20,743 bases of DNA from Cytophagales bacterium (GTDB lineage: Bacteria; Bacteroidota; Bacteroidia; Cytophagales; Cyclobacteriaceae), in contig DAHVFH010000206.1 of assembly GCA_027317105.1 (NCBI GenBank), positions 1 to 20,743 of the forward strand, given 5' to 3'. Every line of letters begins with the position of its first letter. The stretch's first letter is position 1. The position numbers and the translations under genes are program-made. This document shows positions 6,825 to 14,866 of this stretch, in pieces. The notes below the pieces were generated by a model that was given only the letters and a program-made list of their open reading frames with translations, did no database searches and had not been told where the DNA came from.

Positions 6825-8831
6825 CTATACGAGTTTATCGATCAGATCGTCCTTTGCCAAGTAAGGAATCGTAATTTGTAACCCCTTATCTTTTTCTTTT
6901 TGGATGGCACTCAGCGCTCCCGGATTTCGCGCCCACGCTCTTCGCGCAATGCCGTTGTTCACATCAAAGTAAAGCATGCTCTTCAATTTTCGGCTGGCAT
7001 CATCCGTCCCATCAAGCAGCATGCCAAACCCACCATTGATCACTTCCCCCCAGCCTACTCCTCCCCCATTGTGAATCGACACCCAAGTGGCCCCGCGAAA
7101 TGAATCGCCTATTACATTGTGAATCGCCATGTCTGCTGTAAATTGAGAGCCGTCATAAATATTGGACGTTTCCCGATAAGGGGAATCCGTTCCTGATACA
7201 TCGTGATGATCGCGACCGAGCACCACAGGGCCAATTTTTTTTGATTTTACGGCTTCATTAAAAGCTTCTGCAATTTTCATCCGCCCTTCAGCATCGGCAT
7301 AAAGAATGCGCGCCTTCGAGCCCACCACCAGTTTGTTTTGCTTAGCCGCTTTAATCCAGTTTATGTTGTCTATGAGCTGGGGCTGAATTTCTTTTCCCGC
7401 CTTTCCCAAAAGTGTTGACAAAATTTCAGCTGCAATTAAATCGGTATAATCCAAATCTTCTTGTTTGCCTGAAGTGCACACCCAACGGAACGGACCAAAA
7501 CCATAATCAAAACACATGGGGCCCATAATGTCTTGCACATACGAGGGATAACGAAAATTGATTCCATCTTCGGCCATTACTTTGGCTCCCGCTCGTGAGG
7601 CCTCCAATAAAAAGGCATTGCCATAGTCAAAGAAATAAGTGCCACGTTGGGTGTGCCCATTGATGGCGTCTGCCTGTCGCTGCAATGAGGCTTGCACCCG
7701 TTTCATAAACTCGTCAGGCTGGCTCGCCATTAACGTATTCGATTCTTCAACTGTCATTCCCACCGGATAATAACCGCCAGCCCATGGATTATGCAAAGAC
7801 GTTTGATCGGAGCCGAGATCAACATAAATATTTTCTTTCAAAAATTTCTCCCAGACTTCAACAATGTTTCCCCGAAAGGCCAACGACACCACTTCCTTTT
7901 TATTCTTGGCGACCGAAACCCTTTTACACAGCGCATCTAAATCATCAATCACCTCATCCACCCAACCCTGCGAATGCCGTTTGGTTGTTGCCTGGTCATT
8001 CACTTCCGCAATTACGGTAATACAACCTGCAATATTTCCAGCCTTCGGTTGCGCTCCACTCATCCCGCCAAGGCCAGAAGTAAGAAACAATTTTCCAGAA
8101 AGCTCTTCTCCTTGCTTTGAAATTTTTCTTCCCGCATTTAAGATGGTAATGTTCGTGCCATGCACAATTCCTTGCGGCCCAATGTACATGTAACTGCCGG
8201 CTGTCATCTGCCCATATTGCGTTACGCCAAGTGCATTATACTTTTCCCAATCGTCTTGCTTTGAATAATTGGGAATCATCATGCCATTCGTTACAACAAC
8301 TCGAGGCGCTTCTTTTGAAGATGGGAACAATCCCATCGGGTGACCGGAATACATGTGAAGTGTTTGATCCTCGGTCATAGTGGCCAAGTACTTTATTGTG
8401 ATAAGATATTGCGCCCAGTTTTGAAATACCGCGCCATTGCCACCATAGGTTATCAACTCATGGGGATGTTGTGCCACAGCAGGATCCAGATTATTTTGTA
8501 TCATCAACTGGATGGCTGCTGCTTGTTGGGTTTGATGTGGATACTCACTGATCGCTCGGGCAAACATTTTATACTCCGGGCGAAACCGATACATATAAAT
8601 CCTACCGAATTTTATCAGTTCCTCGTAAAATTCAGGGGCTAACGTTTCGTGATGCTTAGGGTGAAAATACCGTAATGCATTTTTAATCGCCAATTTTTTT
8701 TCGGCCACTGACAAAATATCCTTTCGCTTCGGTGCATGGCTAACCGAAAAATCGAGTGGTTGGCTATCAGGAAGCACATCCGGTATTCCTAATAGAATCT
8801 GTTCTTTAAAAGATGGATCAGTGAGCGTCAT
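6825..8831 (-). CDS. hutU: Urocanate hydratase (urocanase)
   Basis: Converts urocanate to 4-imidazolone-5-propanoate, the second step of histidine breakdown (EC 4.2.1.49), using tightly bound NAD+ as an electrophile. Diagnostic stretches are YGGNGAVFQNWAQY (129-142), YSGHPMGLFPS (161-171), TNGMMIPNYS, GQMTAGSYMYIGPQGIVHGT (207-226), the NAD-binding TSGLGGMSGAQPKAGNIAGC (251-270), and FDYGFGPFRWVCTSG (441-455), which carries the conserved active-site Cys452. At 668 residues it is about 110 longer than the Pseudomonas-type enzyme, matching the long form of Bacteroidota and animals. The start ATG at 8831 overlaps the patatin-like gene's stop (ATGA). None of hutH, hutI or hutG is in the window, so the pathway is split or encoded elsewhere. 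Confidence 0.97.
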   Translation of the reverse strand: MTLTDPSFKEQILLGIPDVLPDSQPLDFSVSHAPKRKDILSVAEKKLAIKNALRYFHPKHHETLAPEFYEELIKFGRIYMYRFRPEYKMFARAISEYPHQTQQAAAIQLMIQNNLDPAVAQHPHELITYGGNGAVFQNWAQYLITIKYLATMTEDQTLHMYSGHPMGLFPSSKEAPRVVVTNGMMIPNYSKQDDWEKYNALGVTQYGQMTAGSYMYIGPQGIVHGTNITILNAGRKISKQGEELSGKLFLTSGLGGMSGAQPKAGNIAGCITVIAEVNDQATTKRHSQGWVDEVIDDLDALCKRVSVAKNKKEVVSLAFRGNIVEVWEKFLKENIYVDLGSDQTSLHNPWAGGYYPVGMTVEESNTLMASQPDEFMKRVQASLQRQADAINGHTQRGTYFFDYGNAFLLEASRAGAKVMAEDGINFRYPSYVQDIMGPMCFDYGFGPFRWVCTSGKQEDLDYTDLIAAEILSTLLGKAGKEIQPQLIDNINWIKAAKQNKLVVGSKARILYADAEGRMKIAEAFNEAVKSKKIGPVVLGRDHHDVSGTDSPYRETSNIYDGSQFTADMAIHNVIGDSFRGATWVSIHNGGGVGWGEVINGGFGMLLDGTDDASRKLKSMLYFDVNNGIARRAWARNPGALSAIQKEKDKGLQITIPYLAKDDLIDKLV

Positions 8832-9595
8832 GCGGCTGTTGCTTTTTGGAATTGTGCTGAATGGAAATTGTCTTTGGTGAACCGGTAGCCATAGTCAAAA
8901 ATTTCTTGTGCCTTGCCGATATCAAATACCGTGAAGCGATCCATTGCAGGAGGCTCAATCACCATATCACAGAGTTGTTTGCTCAGCTGAGTATTGGCAG
9001 AAATAGCGATCAGTAAGCTTCGTTCGATAACCACTTTTACATTCTTAGGGTCAAAGTCTTTGCTGATTTTATTACAATGCGAGCCAATCAAAAAATCGCA
9101 TTGATTACGAATGCACGAAGATGGCAGGTTGTCAAGCAATCCGCCATCGACATAAAGATTATCTTTAATATTCAACGGACTAAAAACTGCCGGGATGCTA
9201 CAAGAGGCTACCACGGCCGAAGTCAATTCACCCGAAGTAAAATAATTCACTTCGCCTTTGCGGATTTCCGTAGCCGCAATAGTCAGTGGAATCTTTAGGG
9301 CTGAAAAATTATTTTCAGGAATGTTTTTAACGATCAGTTCTTTTACGCCATCCATGGTAAGCAAACCTGCCCATGTCCAGGCCGGCCGCACAGATTTGAG
9401 TAAACTCAACTGGCGAACATTCTCCAAAATTTTATCAGGCTTTATTCCATAAGCATATAGCGATGCCACAATCGAGCCGGCACTTGTTCCTGAAATAACG
9501 GAAATCTCAACGCCAATTTCTTCCAGCGCTTTGAGCATGCCAATGTGCGCTATTCCGCGCGCGCCTCCTCCGGATAATGTTAGGCCGATTTTCAT
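8828..9595 (-). CDS. Patatin-like phospholipase, RssA/NTE-type
   Basis: A 255-residue soluble acyl hydrolase of the patatin family. The oxyanion loop GGGARGIAHIG (9-19), the nucleophile elbow GTSAGS (Ser38) and the catalytic Asp150 in YVDGGLLDNLP give a complete Ser-Asp dyad. Length and layout match the small bacterial RssA-like group, which hydrolyses phospholipid or lysophospholipid esters. It is the first gene of an operon with hutU (4-bp overlap) and the PlsC-like acyltransferase, so a lipid hydrolase and a lipid acyltransferase flank the urocanase. The start is the ATG at 9595, preceded on the minus strand by CCAAGGAA, a weak purine-rich site. The true substrate is not known. Confidence 0.92.
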   Translation of the reverse strand: MKIGLTLSGGGARGIAHIGMLKALEEIGVEISVISGTSAGSIVASLYAYGIKPDKILENVRQLSLLKSVRPAWTWAGLLTMDGVKELIVKNIPENNFSALKIPLTIAATEIRKGEVNYFTSGELTSAVVASCSIPAVFSPLNIKDNLYVDGGLLDNLPSSCIRNQCDFLIGSHCNKISKDFDPKNVKVVIERSLLIAISANTQLSKQLCDMVIEPPAMDRFTVFDIGKAQEIFDYGYRFTKDNFHSAQFQKATAA

Positions 9596-9611
9596 TTCCT
9601 TGGTGGTATTA

Positions 9612-9653
9612 GTTAATCGTTAACAGTTAATTGTTAATTGTTAGCAGTTAATA
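9612..9653. repeat. Six tandem heptamers, consensus GTTAATN
   Basis: The units GTTAATC, GTTAACA, GTTAATT, GTTAATT, GTTAGCA and GTTAATA follow each other without gap in the spacer between the MBL gene and the patatin-like gene. It is a short tandemly repeated heptanucleotide tract of a kind prone to slippage. It lies in the leader of the patatin-hutU operon. Confidence 0.7.
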
Positions 9654-9678
9654 GTAGACCAAAGAATCTACGATTAAC
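9647..9678 (-). terminator. Hairpin after the MBL-hydrolase gene
   Basis: GTTAATaGTAGA (9647-9658) and TCTACgATTAAC (9667-9678) pair over 11 of 12 positions with an 8-nt loop. It lies 23 bp after the MBL gene's stop and before the patatin-like gene. The stem is strong but no T-run follows, so it may be a terminator without a good U-tract or a structured operon leader. It shares its left arm with the heptamer tract. Confidence 0.35.
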
Positions 9679-9701
9679 CAATAACAAACAACGGATAATC
9701 C

Positions 9702-10541
9702 TCATAAAATTTCCTTCAATTTAAAAACCCTATCCACCCTCACTCCCTTCTCCGTTTCTTTCACCGTGCAGCATTCGTTCACCGGATCATGTTCAAAAAA
9801 CAAAATAAAATTGTTGGCGGCTGCTTCTTTTAAAAATAATTCCTTTTCTTCCATGGTAATCAATGGCCGGATATCGTAACCCATCACATACGGCAACGGA
9901 ATATGACCCACCGAAGGGATCAAGTCAGCTAGGTAGCAAATGGTTTTGTCTTTGTACTTGATTTTCGGCAGCATCATTTTATCGGTATGGCCAGAAACAT
10001 ACGTGAGGTCAAATTGCAGAAAAGGTGAAGGGCCTTCCATCGGGACAAAGTTCAAATGCCCACTCTCCTGCATCGGAAATATATTCTCTTTCAAAAAACT
10101 GGCTTTCTCACGCGGATTGGGTTGGGTAGCCCATTTCCAATGGTCGGCATTGCTCCAGTATTTCGCATTCTTAAACACCAGTTCTAGCTTCCCTTCTTTT
10201 CGTTTCACTCCGCCACCACAATGATCAAAATGCAAATGGGTAAGGAACATATCCGTCACGTCATTTTCACTGAAGCCGAGCGTTTGCAAACTTTTTGTGA
10301 GGGAATCATCGCCATGTAAATCGTAATGACTGAAAAATTTCGCGTCCTGTTTATCACCAAGACCGTTGTCGATCAGGATCAATTGGTTGTCGTCTTCAAT
10401 CAGCAAACATCGCATCGCCCAACTGCAAAGATTATTAGTATCAGCCGGATTTAATTTTTGCCAGATGGATTTTGGCACTACACCAAACATGGCACCGCCA
10501 TCTAATTTAAAAAAGCCGGTATTGATTACATGAAGTTTCAC
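9702..10541 (-). CDS. MBL-fold metallo-hydrolase
   Basis: A 279-residue cytosolic metallo-beta-lactamase-fold enzyme. The metal-binding motif is complete: THLHFDHCGG (His102, His104, Asp106, His107). Further ligand regions follow in order as YVSGHTDKMM, ICYLADLIPS and ILFFEHDP near the end. This arrangement is close to the quorum-quenching lactonase and general N-acyl hydrolase-like members, but substrate cannot be inferred. The only suitable start is a GTG at 10541 (MKLHVINTGFFKLDGG); the next ATG would delete the first strand. The gene is about 100 bp downstream of the 7TM receptor gene and probably has its own or read-through expression. Confidence 0.88.
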   Translation of the reverse strand: MKLHVINTGFFKLDGGAMFGVVPKSIWQKLNPADTNNLCSWAMRCLLIEDDNQLILIDNGLGDKQDAKFFSHYDLHGDDSLTKSLQTLGFSENDVTDMFLTHLHFDHCGGGVKRKEGKLELVFKNAKYWSNADHWKWATQPNPREKASFLKENIFPMQESGHLNFVPMEGPSPFLQFDLTYVSGHTDKMMLPKIKYKDKTICYLADLIPSVGHIPLPYVMGYDIRPLITMEEKELFLKEAAANNFILFFEHDPVNECCTVKETEKGVRVDRVFKLKEIL

Positions 10542-10642
10542 AGGCTAAGGAGTTTAAGAATCAAAGTTGAAAATTACAGATTCAAAATTGAACATTCAAT
10601 ATCGAAAATCTTGTTACGGAATATTGTTTTGGAATTACGCGA

Positions 10643-11866
10643 TCATTTCCGATTCTCTGCGAAGAAATGCTCCATGGTCAGCACTTTCGCCTCCGACAGC
10701 CGGTCAATTTTTGAGATACGAACAGCAACGGAGAAAGAAAGCATTAACCCAAGAACCATGAAGCTGATGTCATAGATCATCATGTTCATTTCGAAAAGAC
10801 CGAAATAACTGATAATGGCATAACCAAAGGCGAGCGATCCCATGAACATGCTGATCAGCATCATGGTTGATCCACCCCGTTCATCGAGAAATGCTTTTGT
10901 AATTACATAGAACACATACACCAAGACTAAACAACTGAAGCCCAGATAAACCCGGATTTGAGGAATAAATTGGATGGGTGAAAGAAGAATTACTGAGATG
11001 GCGAATAAACCAGAAATTGCCAAGGCCACAGTTTTAATGCTTTTCTTAAAGTCGCTTGGAAATAAACTGGCGATAAAAAGCATGGCAAAGGCAGTTGTAA
11101 AAATCATGGTCAAATATTCCACCCGCATCAGAAGTGCCCAAGATAAGTCAACCCAATCTAAAATGCGGTAATGATACCCAAATAGAGACCGAAGCAACCA
11201 GGAAAATGAAAAGAAAGAAAGGAACAAAAATACTTTTCGGTGTTCAAAGAGAATGTAATAATAACAGAGCGATACAATACCTATTAAAAGGATTATTATA
11301 AAAAGCGCATAATCCATGGTTTTATTTAGATCAGCATTCTTGCTGAGTAGTTGAGCTGAGCCCAATCGAAGCGCCCCCTTAATTCCTCCAGGACTCGGGT
11401 AAAAATTAGCCACCTGCAATACAAATTGAATCGTATCACTATCCGATCTAAAAAAATAAACGGCAGGTCTGGTTTCGGGAACACATGCCTGCAAGGAAGC
11501 ACCGACCTTGCCTTTGGCACCTATTCGATTACCATTCGCAAATAATTGATAGCTTGAAAAAAGCGCTGGCACCTCAACAGCCAGTGCGGATTTCGTTAAC
11601 GTAGGATTTATCTTTACATAGAGGATAAATGTGCCATAACTTACTTCTTTAAAAACACTTTCAATAGAAACAGTATTACCCAGAGGCCTTAAACTATTTG
11701 TATTTGAAATAAGCTGGTTAGGAAAATAAGCCCAAGTGGTTAAGTCAACAGATTCACTGTTGAGCGGTTTATCGGCCGCATTTAAAATAAGAATGGAGGG
11801 CTGAGCCAACGTAAGCCATGGCGCACAGAAAGAAAAGAACAATAGGCAAAGCCCAATTCTATTCAT
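10643..11866 (-). CDS. 7TM-DISM receptor-like membrane protein without an output domain
   Basis: A 407-residue inner-membrane protein: signal peptide (1-21, ending TLA before QPSIL), an extracytoplasmic beta-rich domain (about 25-180, with GTFILYVKI and FQLFANG-type strands) and then seven hydrophobic helices (about 185-390). This is the 7TMR-DISM layout. Usually such receptors continue into a histidine kinase, GGDEF or other output domain, or a DNA-binding domain. Here the chain stops about 20 residues after the last helix, in ISKIDRLSEAKVLTMEHFFAENRK, a length that could start a coiled coil. The ATG at 11866 is 7 bp past the accA stop codon, so the two are probably cotranscribed. Whether the output part was lost or is supplied by another protein is open; the following 100 bp hold no frame that continues it. 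Confidence 0.82.
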   Translation of the reverse strand: MNRIGLCLLFFSFCAPWLTLAQPSILILNAADKPLNSESVDLTTWAYFPNQLISNTNSLRPLGNTVSIESVFKEVSYGTFILYVKINPTLTKSALAVEVPALFSSYQLFANGNRIGAKGKVGASLQACVPETRPAVYFFRSDSDTIQFVLQVANFYPSPGGIKGALRLGSAQLLSKNADLNKTMDYALFIIILLIGIVSLCYYYILFEHRKVFLFLSFFSFSWLLRSLFGYHYRILDWVDLSWALLMRVEYLTMIFTTAFAMLFIASLFPSDFKKSIKTVALAISGLFAISVILLSPIQFIPQIRVYLGFSCLVLVYVFYVITKAFLDERGGSTMMLISMFMGSLAFGYAIISYFGLFEMNMMIYDISFMVLGLMLSFSVAVRISKIDRLSEAKVLTMEHFFAENRK

Positions 11867-11873
11867 ATCAATT

Positions 11874-12824
11874 TCATTCTTTAACTACCCCCATCGCACA
11901 GAACTTGTCGATGCGCTGATTAATTCGCTCTTGTGGTGACAGTTTACTTAGTGTTGCATGATTTTTCAAAATGGTCTTCTTCACTTCTTCTGCCATTGCT
12001 TTCATATCGGTATGCGCTCCACCGATCGGTTCTTTGATGATACCATCGATAAGTTTATTTTGAAGCATGTCTTTGGCCGTAAGTTTAAGCACTTCGGCTG
12101 CCTGCTCTTTATAATCCCAACTGCGCCACAAAATCGAAGAGCAAGATTCTGGTGAGATGACGGAATACCAAGTATTTTCTAACATCAACACTCGATCTCC
12201 GATCGCAATTCCCAGCGCCCCACCGGAGGCACCTTCACCAATGATGATGCAGATCACCGGCACTTTGAGCATAAACATTTCCTTGAGATTGCGTGCAATC
12301 GCTTCTCCTTGGCCACGTTCTTCTGCTTCAAGACCGGGGAAAGCACCGGGTGTGTCAATCAAGGTAACGATAGGCTTGTTAAATTTCTCTGCAAGCTTCA
12401 TCAACCGCAACGCCTTGCGATAACCTTCCGGATTGGCCATGCCAAAGTTGCGCATTTGGCGCTGCTTTGTATTGCGTCCCTTTTGCTGACCGATGAACAT
12501 AAACGTTTGGCCGTCAACCGCGCCTAGCCCACCTATCATGGCCTTGTCATCGCCAACATTGCGATCACCAAATAGCTCAATGAAATCGGTGGTGATTTCA
12601 TAAATATAATCCAACGTATAAGGACGATCCGGATGGCGGGAAAGTTGAACGCGTTGCCATCCGGTAAGCGTTTCAAATGTTTCCTTTTTGAGGTTAATGA
12701 TTTTATTTTCCAGTGCCTGGATGGCCTTGTTTACCGATTCATCGCTGCCCACAGCCAATTGTTTCATATCGGTAAGTTTAGATTCCAGTTCGGCAATCGG
12801 TTTTTCGAAATCTAATAATTGCAT
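11874..12824 (-). CDS. accA: Acetyl-CoA carboxylase carboxyltransferase subunit alpha
   Basis: One half of the carboxyltransferase that moves the carboxyl group from carboxybiotin to acetyl-CoA, making malonyl-CoA for fatty-acid synthesis; it pairs with AccD, which is not in this window. The 316-residue protein opens with the coiled-coil-like leader LDFEKPIAELESKLTDMK and keeps the family landmarks RVQLSRHPDRPYTLDYI, FGDRNVGDDKAMIGG, TLIDTPGAFPGLEAEERGQ, EGASGGALGIAIGDRVLMLE and TWYSVISPESCSSILW. Length is standard (about 315-320). The ATG at 12824 starts it, with an exact TAnnTTTG box 26 bp upstream. It is the first gene of a pair with the 7TM receptor and is divergent from the WYL regulator. 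Confidence 0.97.
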   Translation of the reverse strand: MQLLDFEKPIAELESKLTDMKQLAVGSDESVNKAIQALENKIINLKKETFETLTGWQRVQLSRHPDRPYTLDYIYEITTDFIELFGDRNVGDDKAMIGGLGAVDGQTFMFIGQQKGRNTKQRQMRNFGMANPEGYRKALRLMKLAEKFNKPIVTLIDTPGAFPGLEAEERGQGEAIARNLKEMFMLKVPVICIIIGEGASGGALGIAIGDRVLMLENTWYSVISPESCSSILWRSWDYKEQAAEVLKLTAKDMLQNKLIDGIIKEPIGGAHTDMKAMAEEVKKTILKNHATLSKLSPQERINQRIDKFCAMGVVKE

Positions 12825-12849
12825 CTGCCATTGTTTAAATTGAAAAGCA

Positions 12850-12857
12850 CAAAAGTA
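12850..12857 (-). promoter_or_regulatory. Promoter -7 box of accA
   Basis: On the minus strand TACTTTTG is an exact match to the Bacteroidota -7 consensus TAnnTTTG, placed 26 bp before the accA ATG. A TTTG at the usual -33 distance is not seen, so only the -7 box is called. Confidence 0.5.
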
Positions 12858-12984
12858 AAGGATTTTGTCAAATTTTTTAATTCAACCTTTTTGATCCCCG
12901 TTTTACATTTTTGCGCCCGGTGAACCCATTTTTTGTGATCGTCCAATAATTTATTTCTACTTTTAAGTTAGTGCTATCTCCAAA

Positions 12985-13953
12985 ATGAACCGTCTCGATC
13001 GCCTTACTGCCATTCTTATTCAATTACAATCCAAAAAAATTGTGAAGGCACAGGAAATTGCCGATCGGTTTGAAATTAGTTTGCGCACCGTCTATCGCGA
13101 TGTAAAGTCGCTGATGGAAGCTGGTGTGCCGATTGGTTCAGAAGCAGGCACGGGTTATTTTATTGTCGATGGCTATCATCTTCCCCCGGTGATGTTTACC
13201 CAGGATGAAGCCAGCGCCATGATGATGGCCGGCAAACTCGTAGAGCGGTTGACGGATCAATCCGTGACCACTGCCTTTGATGATGCCTTGCATAAGATTA
13301 AATCCGTACTCAACGAAGCGCAAAAAGATCACCTCGAAAGTTTGCAAGACCATATTGAAGTAATCCATCCTCGAATGAGACTGCCAGTAACATCTGGCAG
13401 TTTTCTTACTGATCTTCAAAAAGCCATTGCAGGAAAGCAAGTTATTTTTCTCCATTATCTGCGCAGTCAGCAAAGCGAGTCTACACAGCGGGCGGTGGAA
13501 CCCATTGGACTATTTTATTACAGTGCGGCCTGGCATTTGATCGCCTGGTGCCGCTTGCGCAATGGCTTCCGTGATTTTCGTTGCGACCGAATTAAAGAAT
13601 TAAAAGTAAGTGATGTGCTCTTTCCACCTCGCAATATTTCAACGTTGCAAGAGTATGTCAACAGTTTGCAGCAAGCCAATGTGGAAATGAAATCAGCATC
13701 CGTTCTATTTGATCGGAAAGAAGCGAAGTTCGTTATCAACTCCAGGCATTACTTTGGATTTGTGTCCGAAGAAGAATTGGAAGGTCAGTTGAGGATGAAA
13801 TTCATGACTTCGGATTTTCAGATGATAGCACGTTGGCTCCTCTCCTACGGACGAGGTGTAGAAATTGAAAGTCCGGGCGAACTGAAAACTCTTATGATTG
13901 AATTAGTTGAAGAATTACAAGATCATTATCTAAAACTGGTCAGTTCCCGTTGA
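12985..13953 (+). CDS. YafY-type WYL-domain transcriptional regulator
   Basis: A 322-residue DNA-binding regulator. The N-terminal helix-turn-helix of the DeoR/HTH_11 type covers about 1-60 (NRLDRLTAILIQLQSKKIVK, then AQEIADRFEISLRTVYRDVKSLMEAG, whose recognition helix is SLRTVYRDV). A WYL ligand-sensing domain follows at about 145-215, with WHLIAW in place of the eponymous WYL at 183-185 and RDFRCDRI after it. The C-terminal extension domain runs to the end. WYL proteins usually sense nucleic-acid or small-molecule ligands. The gene lies upstream of a GyrI-like, a small and an AHSA1 gene on the same strand, with two palindromes between; autoregulation or control of these neighbours is inferred. 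The ATG at 12985 is the only sensible start. Confidence 0.92.
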   Translation: MNRLDRLTAILIQLQSKKIVKAQEIADRFEISLRTVYRDVKSLMEAGVPIGSEAGTGYFIVDGYHLPPVMFTQDEASAMMMAGKLVERLTDQSVTTAFDDALHKIKSVLNEAQKDHLESLQDHIEVIHPRMRLPVTSGSFLTDLQKAIAGKQVIFLHYLRSQQSESTQRAVEPIGLFYYSAAWHLIAWCRLRNGFRDFRCDRIKELKVSDVLFPPRNISTLQEYVNSLQQANVEMKSASVLFDRKEAKFVINSRHYFGFVSEEELEGQLRMKFMTSDFQMIARWLLSYGRGVEIESPGELKTLMIELVEELQDHYLKLVSSR

Positions 13954-13967
13954 TTTTTTCCTTCTGC

Positions 13968-13983
13968 TGACATACTGTTGTCA
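13968..13983. promoter_or_regulatory. Operator-like palindrome 1 (TGACA-N6-TGTCA)
   Basis: TGACATACTGTTGTCA lies 15 bp after the WYL regulator's stop codon. The arms TGACA and TGTCA are perfect inverted repeats separated by 6 bp. It shares its arms, spacing and 13 of 16 bases with the second palindrome, 54 bp downstream. A likely binding site for the WYL regulator, or for another dimeric protein; no experimental link is known to me. Confidence 0.65.
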
Positions 13984-14021
13984 CTTCCCTTCAAAAAAAA
14001 ATAAAACTATTCTCTTTCTCC

Positions 14022-14037
14022 TGACATAGGGTTGTCA
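14022..14037. promoter_or_regulatory. Operator-like palindrome 2 (TGACA-N6-TGTCA)
   Basis: TGACATAGGGTTGTCA has the same arms and the same 6-bp gap as palindrome 1. The two centres are 54 bp apart, close to five helical turns, so two dimers could sit on one DNA face. It lies 17 to 35 bp before the possible starts of the GyrI-like gene, a position expected of a repressor site. Confidence 0.65.
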
Positions 14038-14071
14038 TAATGATAATATTGATTTGAAGAAAAATCACACC

Positions 14072-14542
14072 GTGAACAACCCTACACAACCTACTGTCAA
14101 AGAAGTCAAGCCCATCAATTTTCTTTTCCATCGGGCAGAAGTAAAGATGAGCGACCTGATCAATCAGGTTGATATGACCAAAGAACTGATTAAAGAAACG
14201 GTTCGTCTGGATCTTCATCCCACCGGACCGATTCATTGGCATTATATTGGTTTTACCGGTGACGATTCCAAATCCTTTACTCTGGAGGTCTGCTTACCGG
14301 TGGCAAGCATCCCCAAAGACTATGATGGAAAGTTTCATTTTAAGCGCACTGAGAATTTTAAATGTCTCTCCTTGATACATGAAGGGGGTTGGAATGAAAT
14401 GCCAAAAAGTTATGGTAGGCTCATGCAATTTGCCGAACAAAATAAACTTACTCCGATGGGAATCAATCGGGAGCTGTACATCAATGTTGATTTTGCCGAT
14501 CTTGAAGCAAATTTTACTGAAATACAAATGGGAATAAAATAA
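14072..14542 (+). CDS. GyrI-like (effector-binding) domain protein
   Basis: A 156-residue (or 162) stand-alone GyrI-like small-molecule-binding domain, the fold used by AraC-type effector domains and by SbmC-type proteins. Recognisable blocks are VKPINFLFHRAEV at the start, a helix with LINQVDMTKELIKETVRLD, HWHYIGFTGD, the strand FTLEVCLPVAS, FKCLSLIHEGGWNEMPKSYGRL and the closing NRELYINV region. No DNA-binding domain is attached. The frame has no ATG near its start; I choose GTG at 14072, with TTG at 14054 as the alternative adding MKKNHT. It ends 6 bp before the next gene. As a ligand-binding partner of the upstream WYL regulator it could sequester or hydrolyse the inducer, which is inference. 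Confidence 0.8.
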   Translation: MNNPTQPTVKEVKPINFLFHRAEVKMSDLINQVDMTKELIKETVRLDLHPTGPIHWHYIGFTGDDSKSFTLEVCLPVASIPKDYDGKFHFKRTENFKCLSLIHEGGWNEMPKSYGRLMQFAEQNKLTPMGINRELYINVDFADLEANFTEIQMGIK

Positions 14543-14548
14543 ATTGCT

Positions 14549-14764
14549 ATGGAAGTACTCGTCTTTACTACCACCGTTCAATCGCAAGAACAAGTGAAAA
14601 TATTGGCACCGCTGATCGATTCCCTTGCCGGCAAAGACCGTTGGAATTTTGCGCTGGATGATTGTGATAAAATTTTACGGATTGTTTCTGACCACTTAAA
14701 ACCGACTGCCGCCATTCATTTATTAAACCAATATGGATACCGTTGTCAGGAACTTTCCGATTGA
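14549..14764 (+). CDS. Small conserved-looking protein, 71 residues
   Basis: No function is recognised. The protein reads MEVLVFTTTVQS, a helix with EQVKILAPLIDSLAG, a strand WNFALDDCDKILRIV, and a last helix and strand HLLNQYGYRCQELSD. This alternation (beta-alpha-beta-beta-alpha-beta) looks like a ferredoxin-like or HMA-type fold, but the metal-binding CxxC of copper chaperones is missing. Two single cysteines are present, at about 39 and 66. It starts 6 bp after the GyrI-like gene, so the two are almost certainly cotranscribed. The AHSA1 gene follows after about 100 bp. Confidence 0.7.
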   Translation: MEVLVFTTTVQSQEQVKILAPLIDSLAGKDRWNFALDDCDKILRIVSDHLKPTAAIHLLNQYGYRCQELSD

Positions 14765-14866
14765 ATAACCAAATAAATCCTAGGAGAAAAGGCTATCCTT
14801 GGTAAGGTCTATTTCCCTACATTATTCTTCATCACCAAAATAAAATTCTAACTAAACAACTATATT

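Noticed and set aside
14765..14866. A third TGACA-N6-TGTCA operator or a terminator before the AHSA1 gene
   Set aside because: No TGACA/TGTCA pair is present; the AAGG-N4-CCTT element at about 14788-14800 is too short and lacks a T-run.
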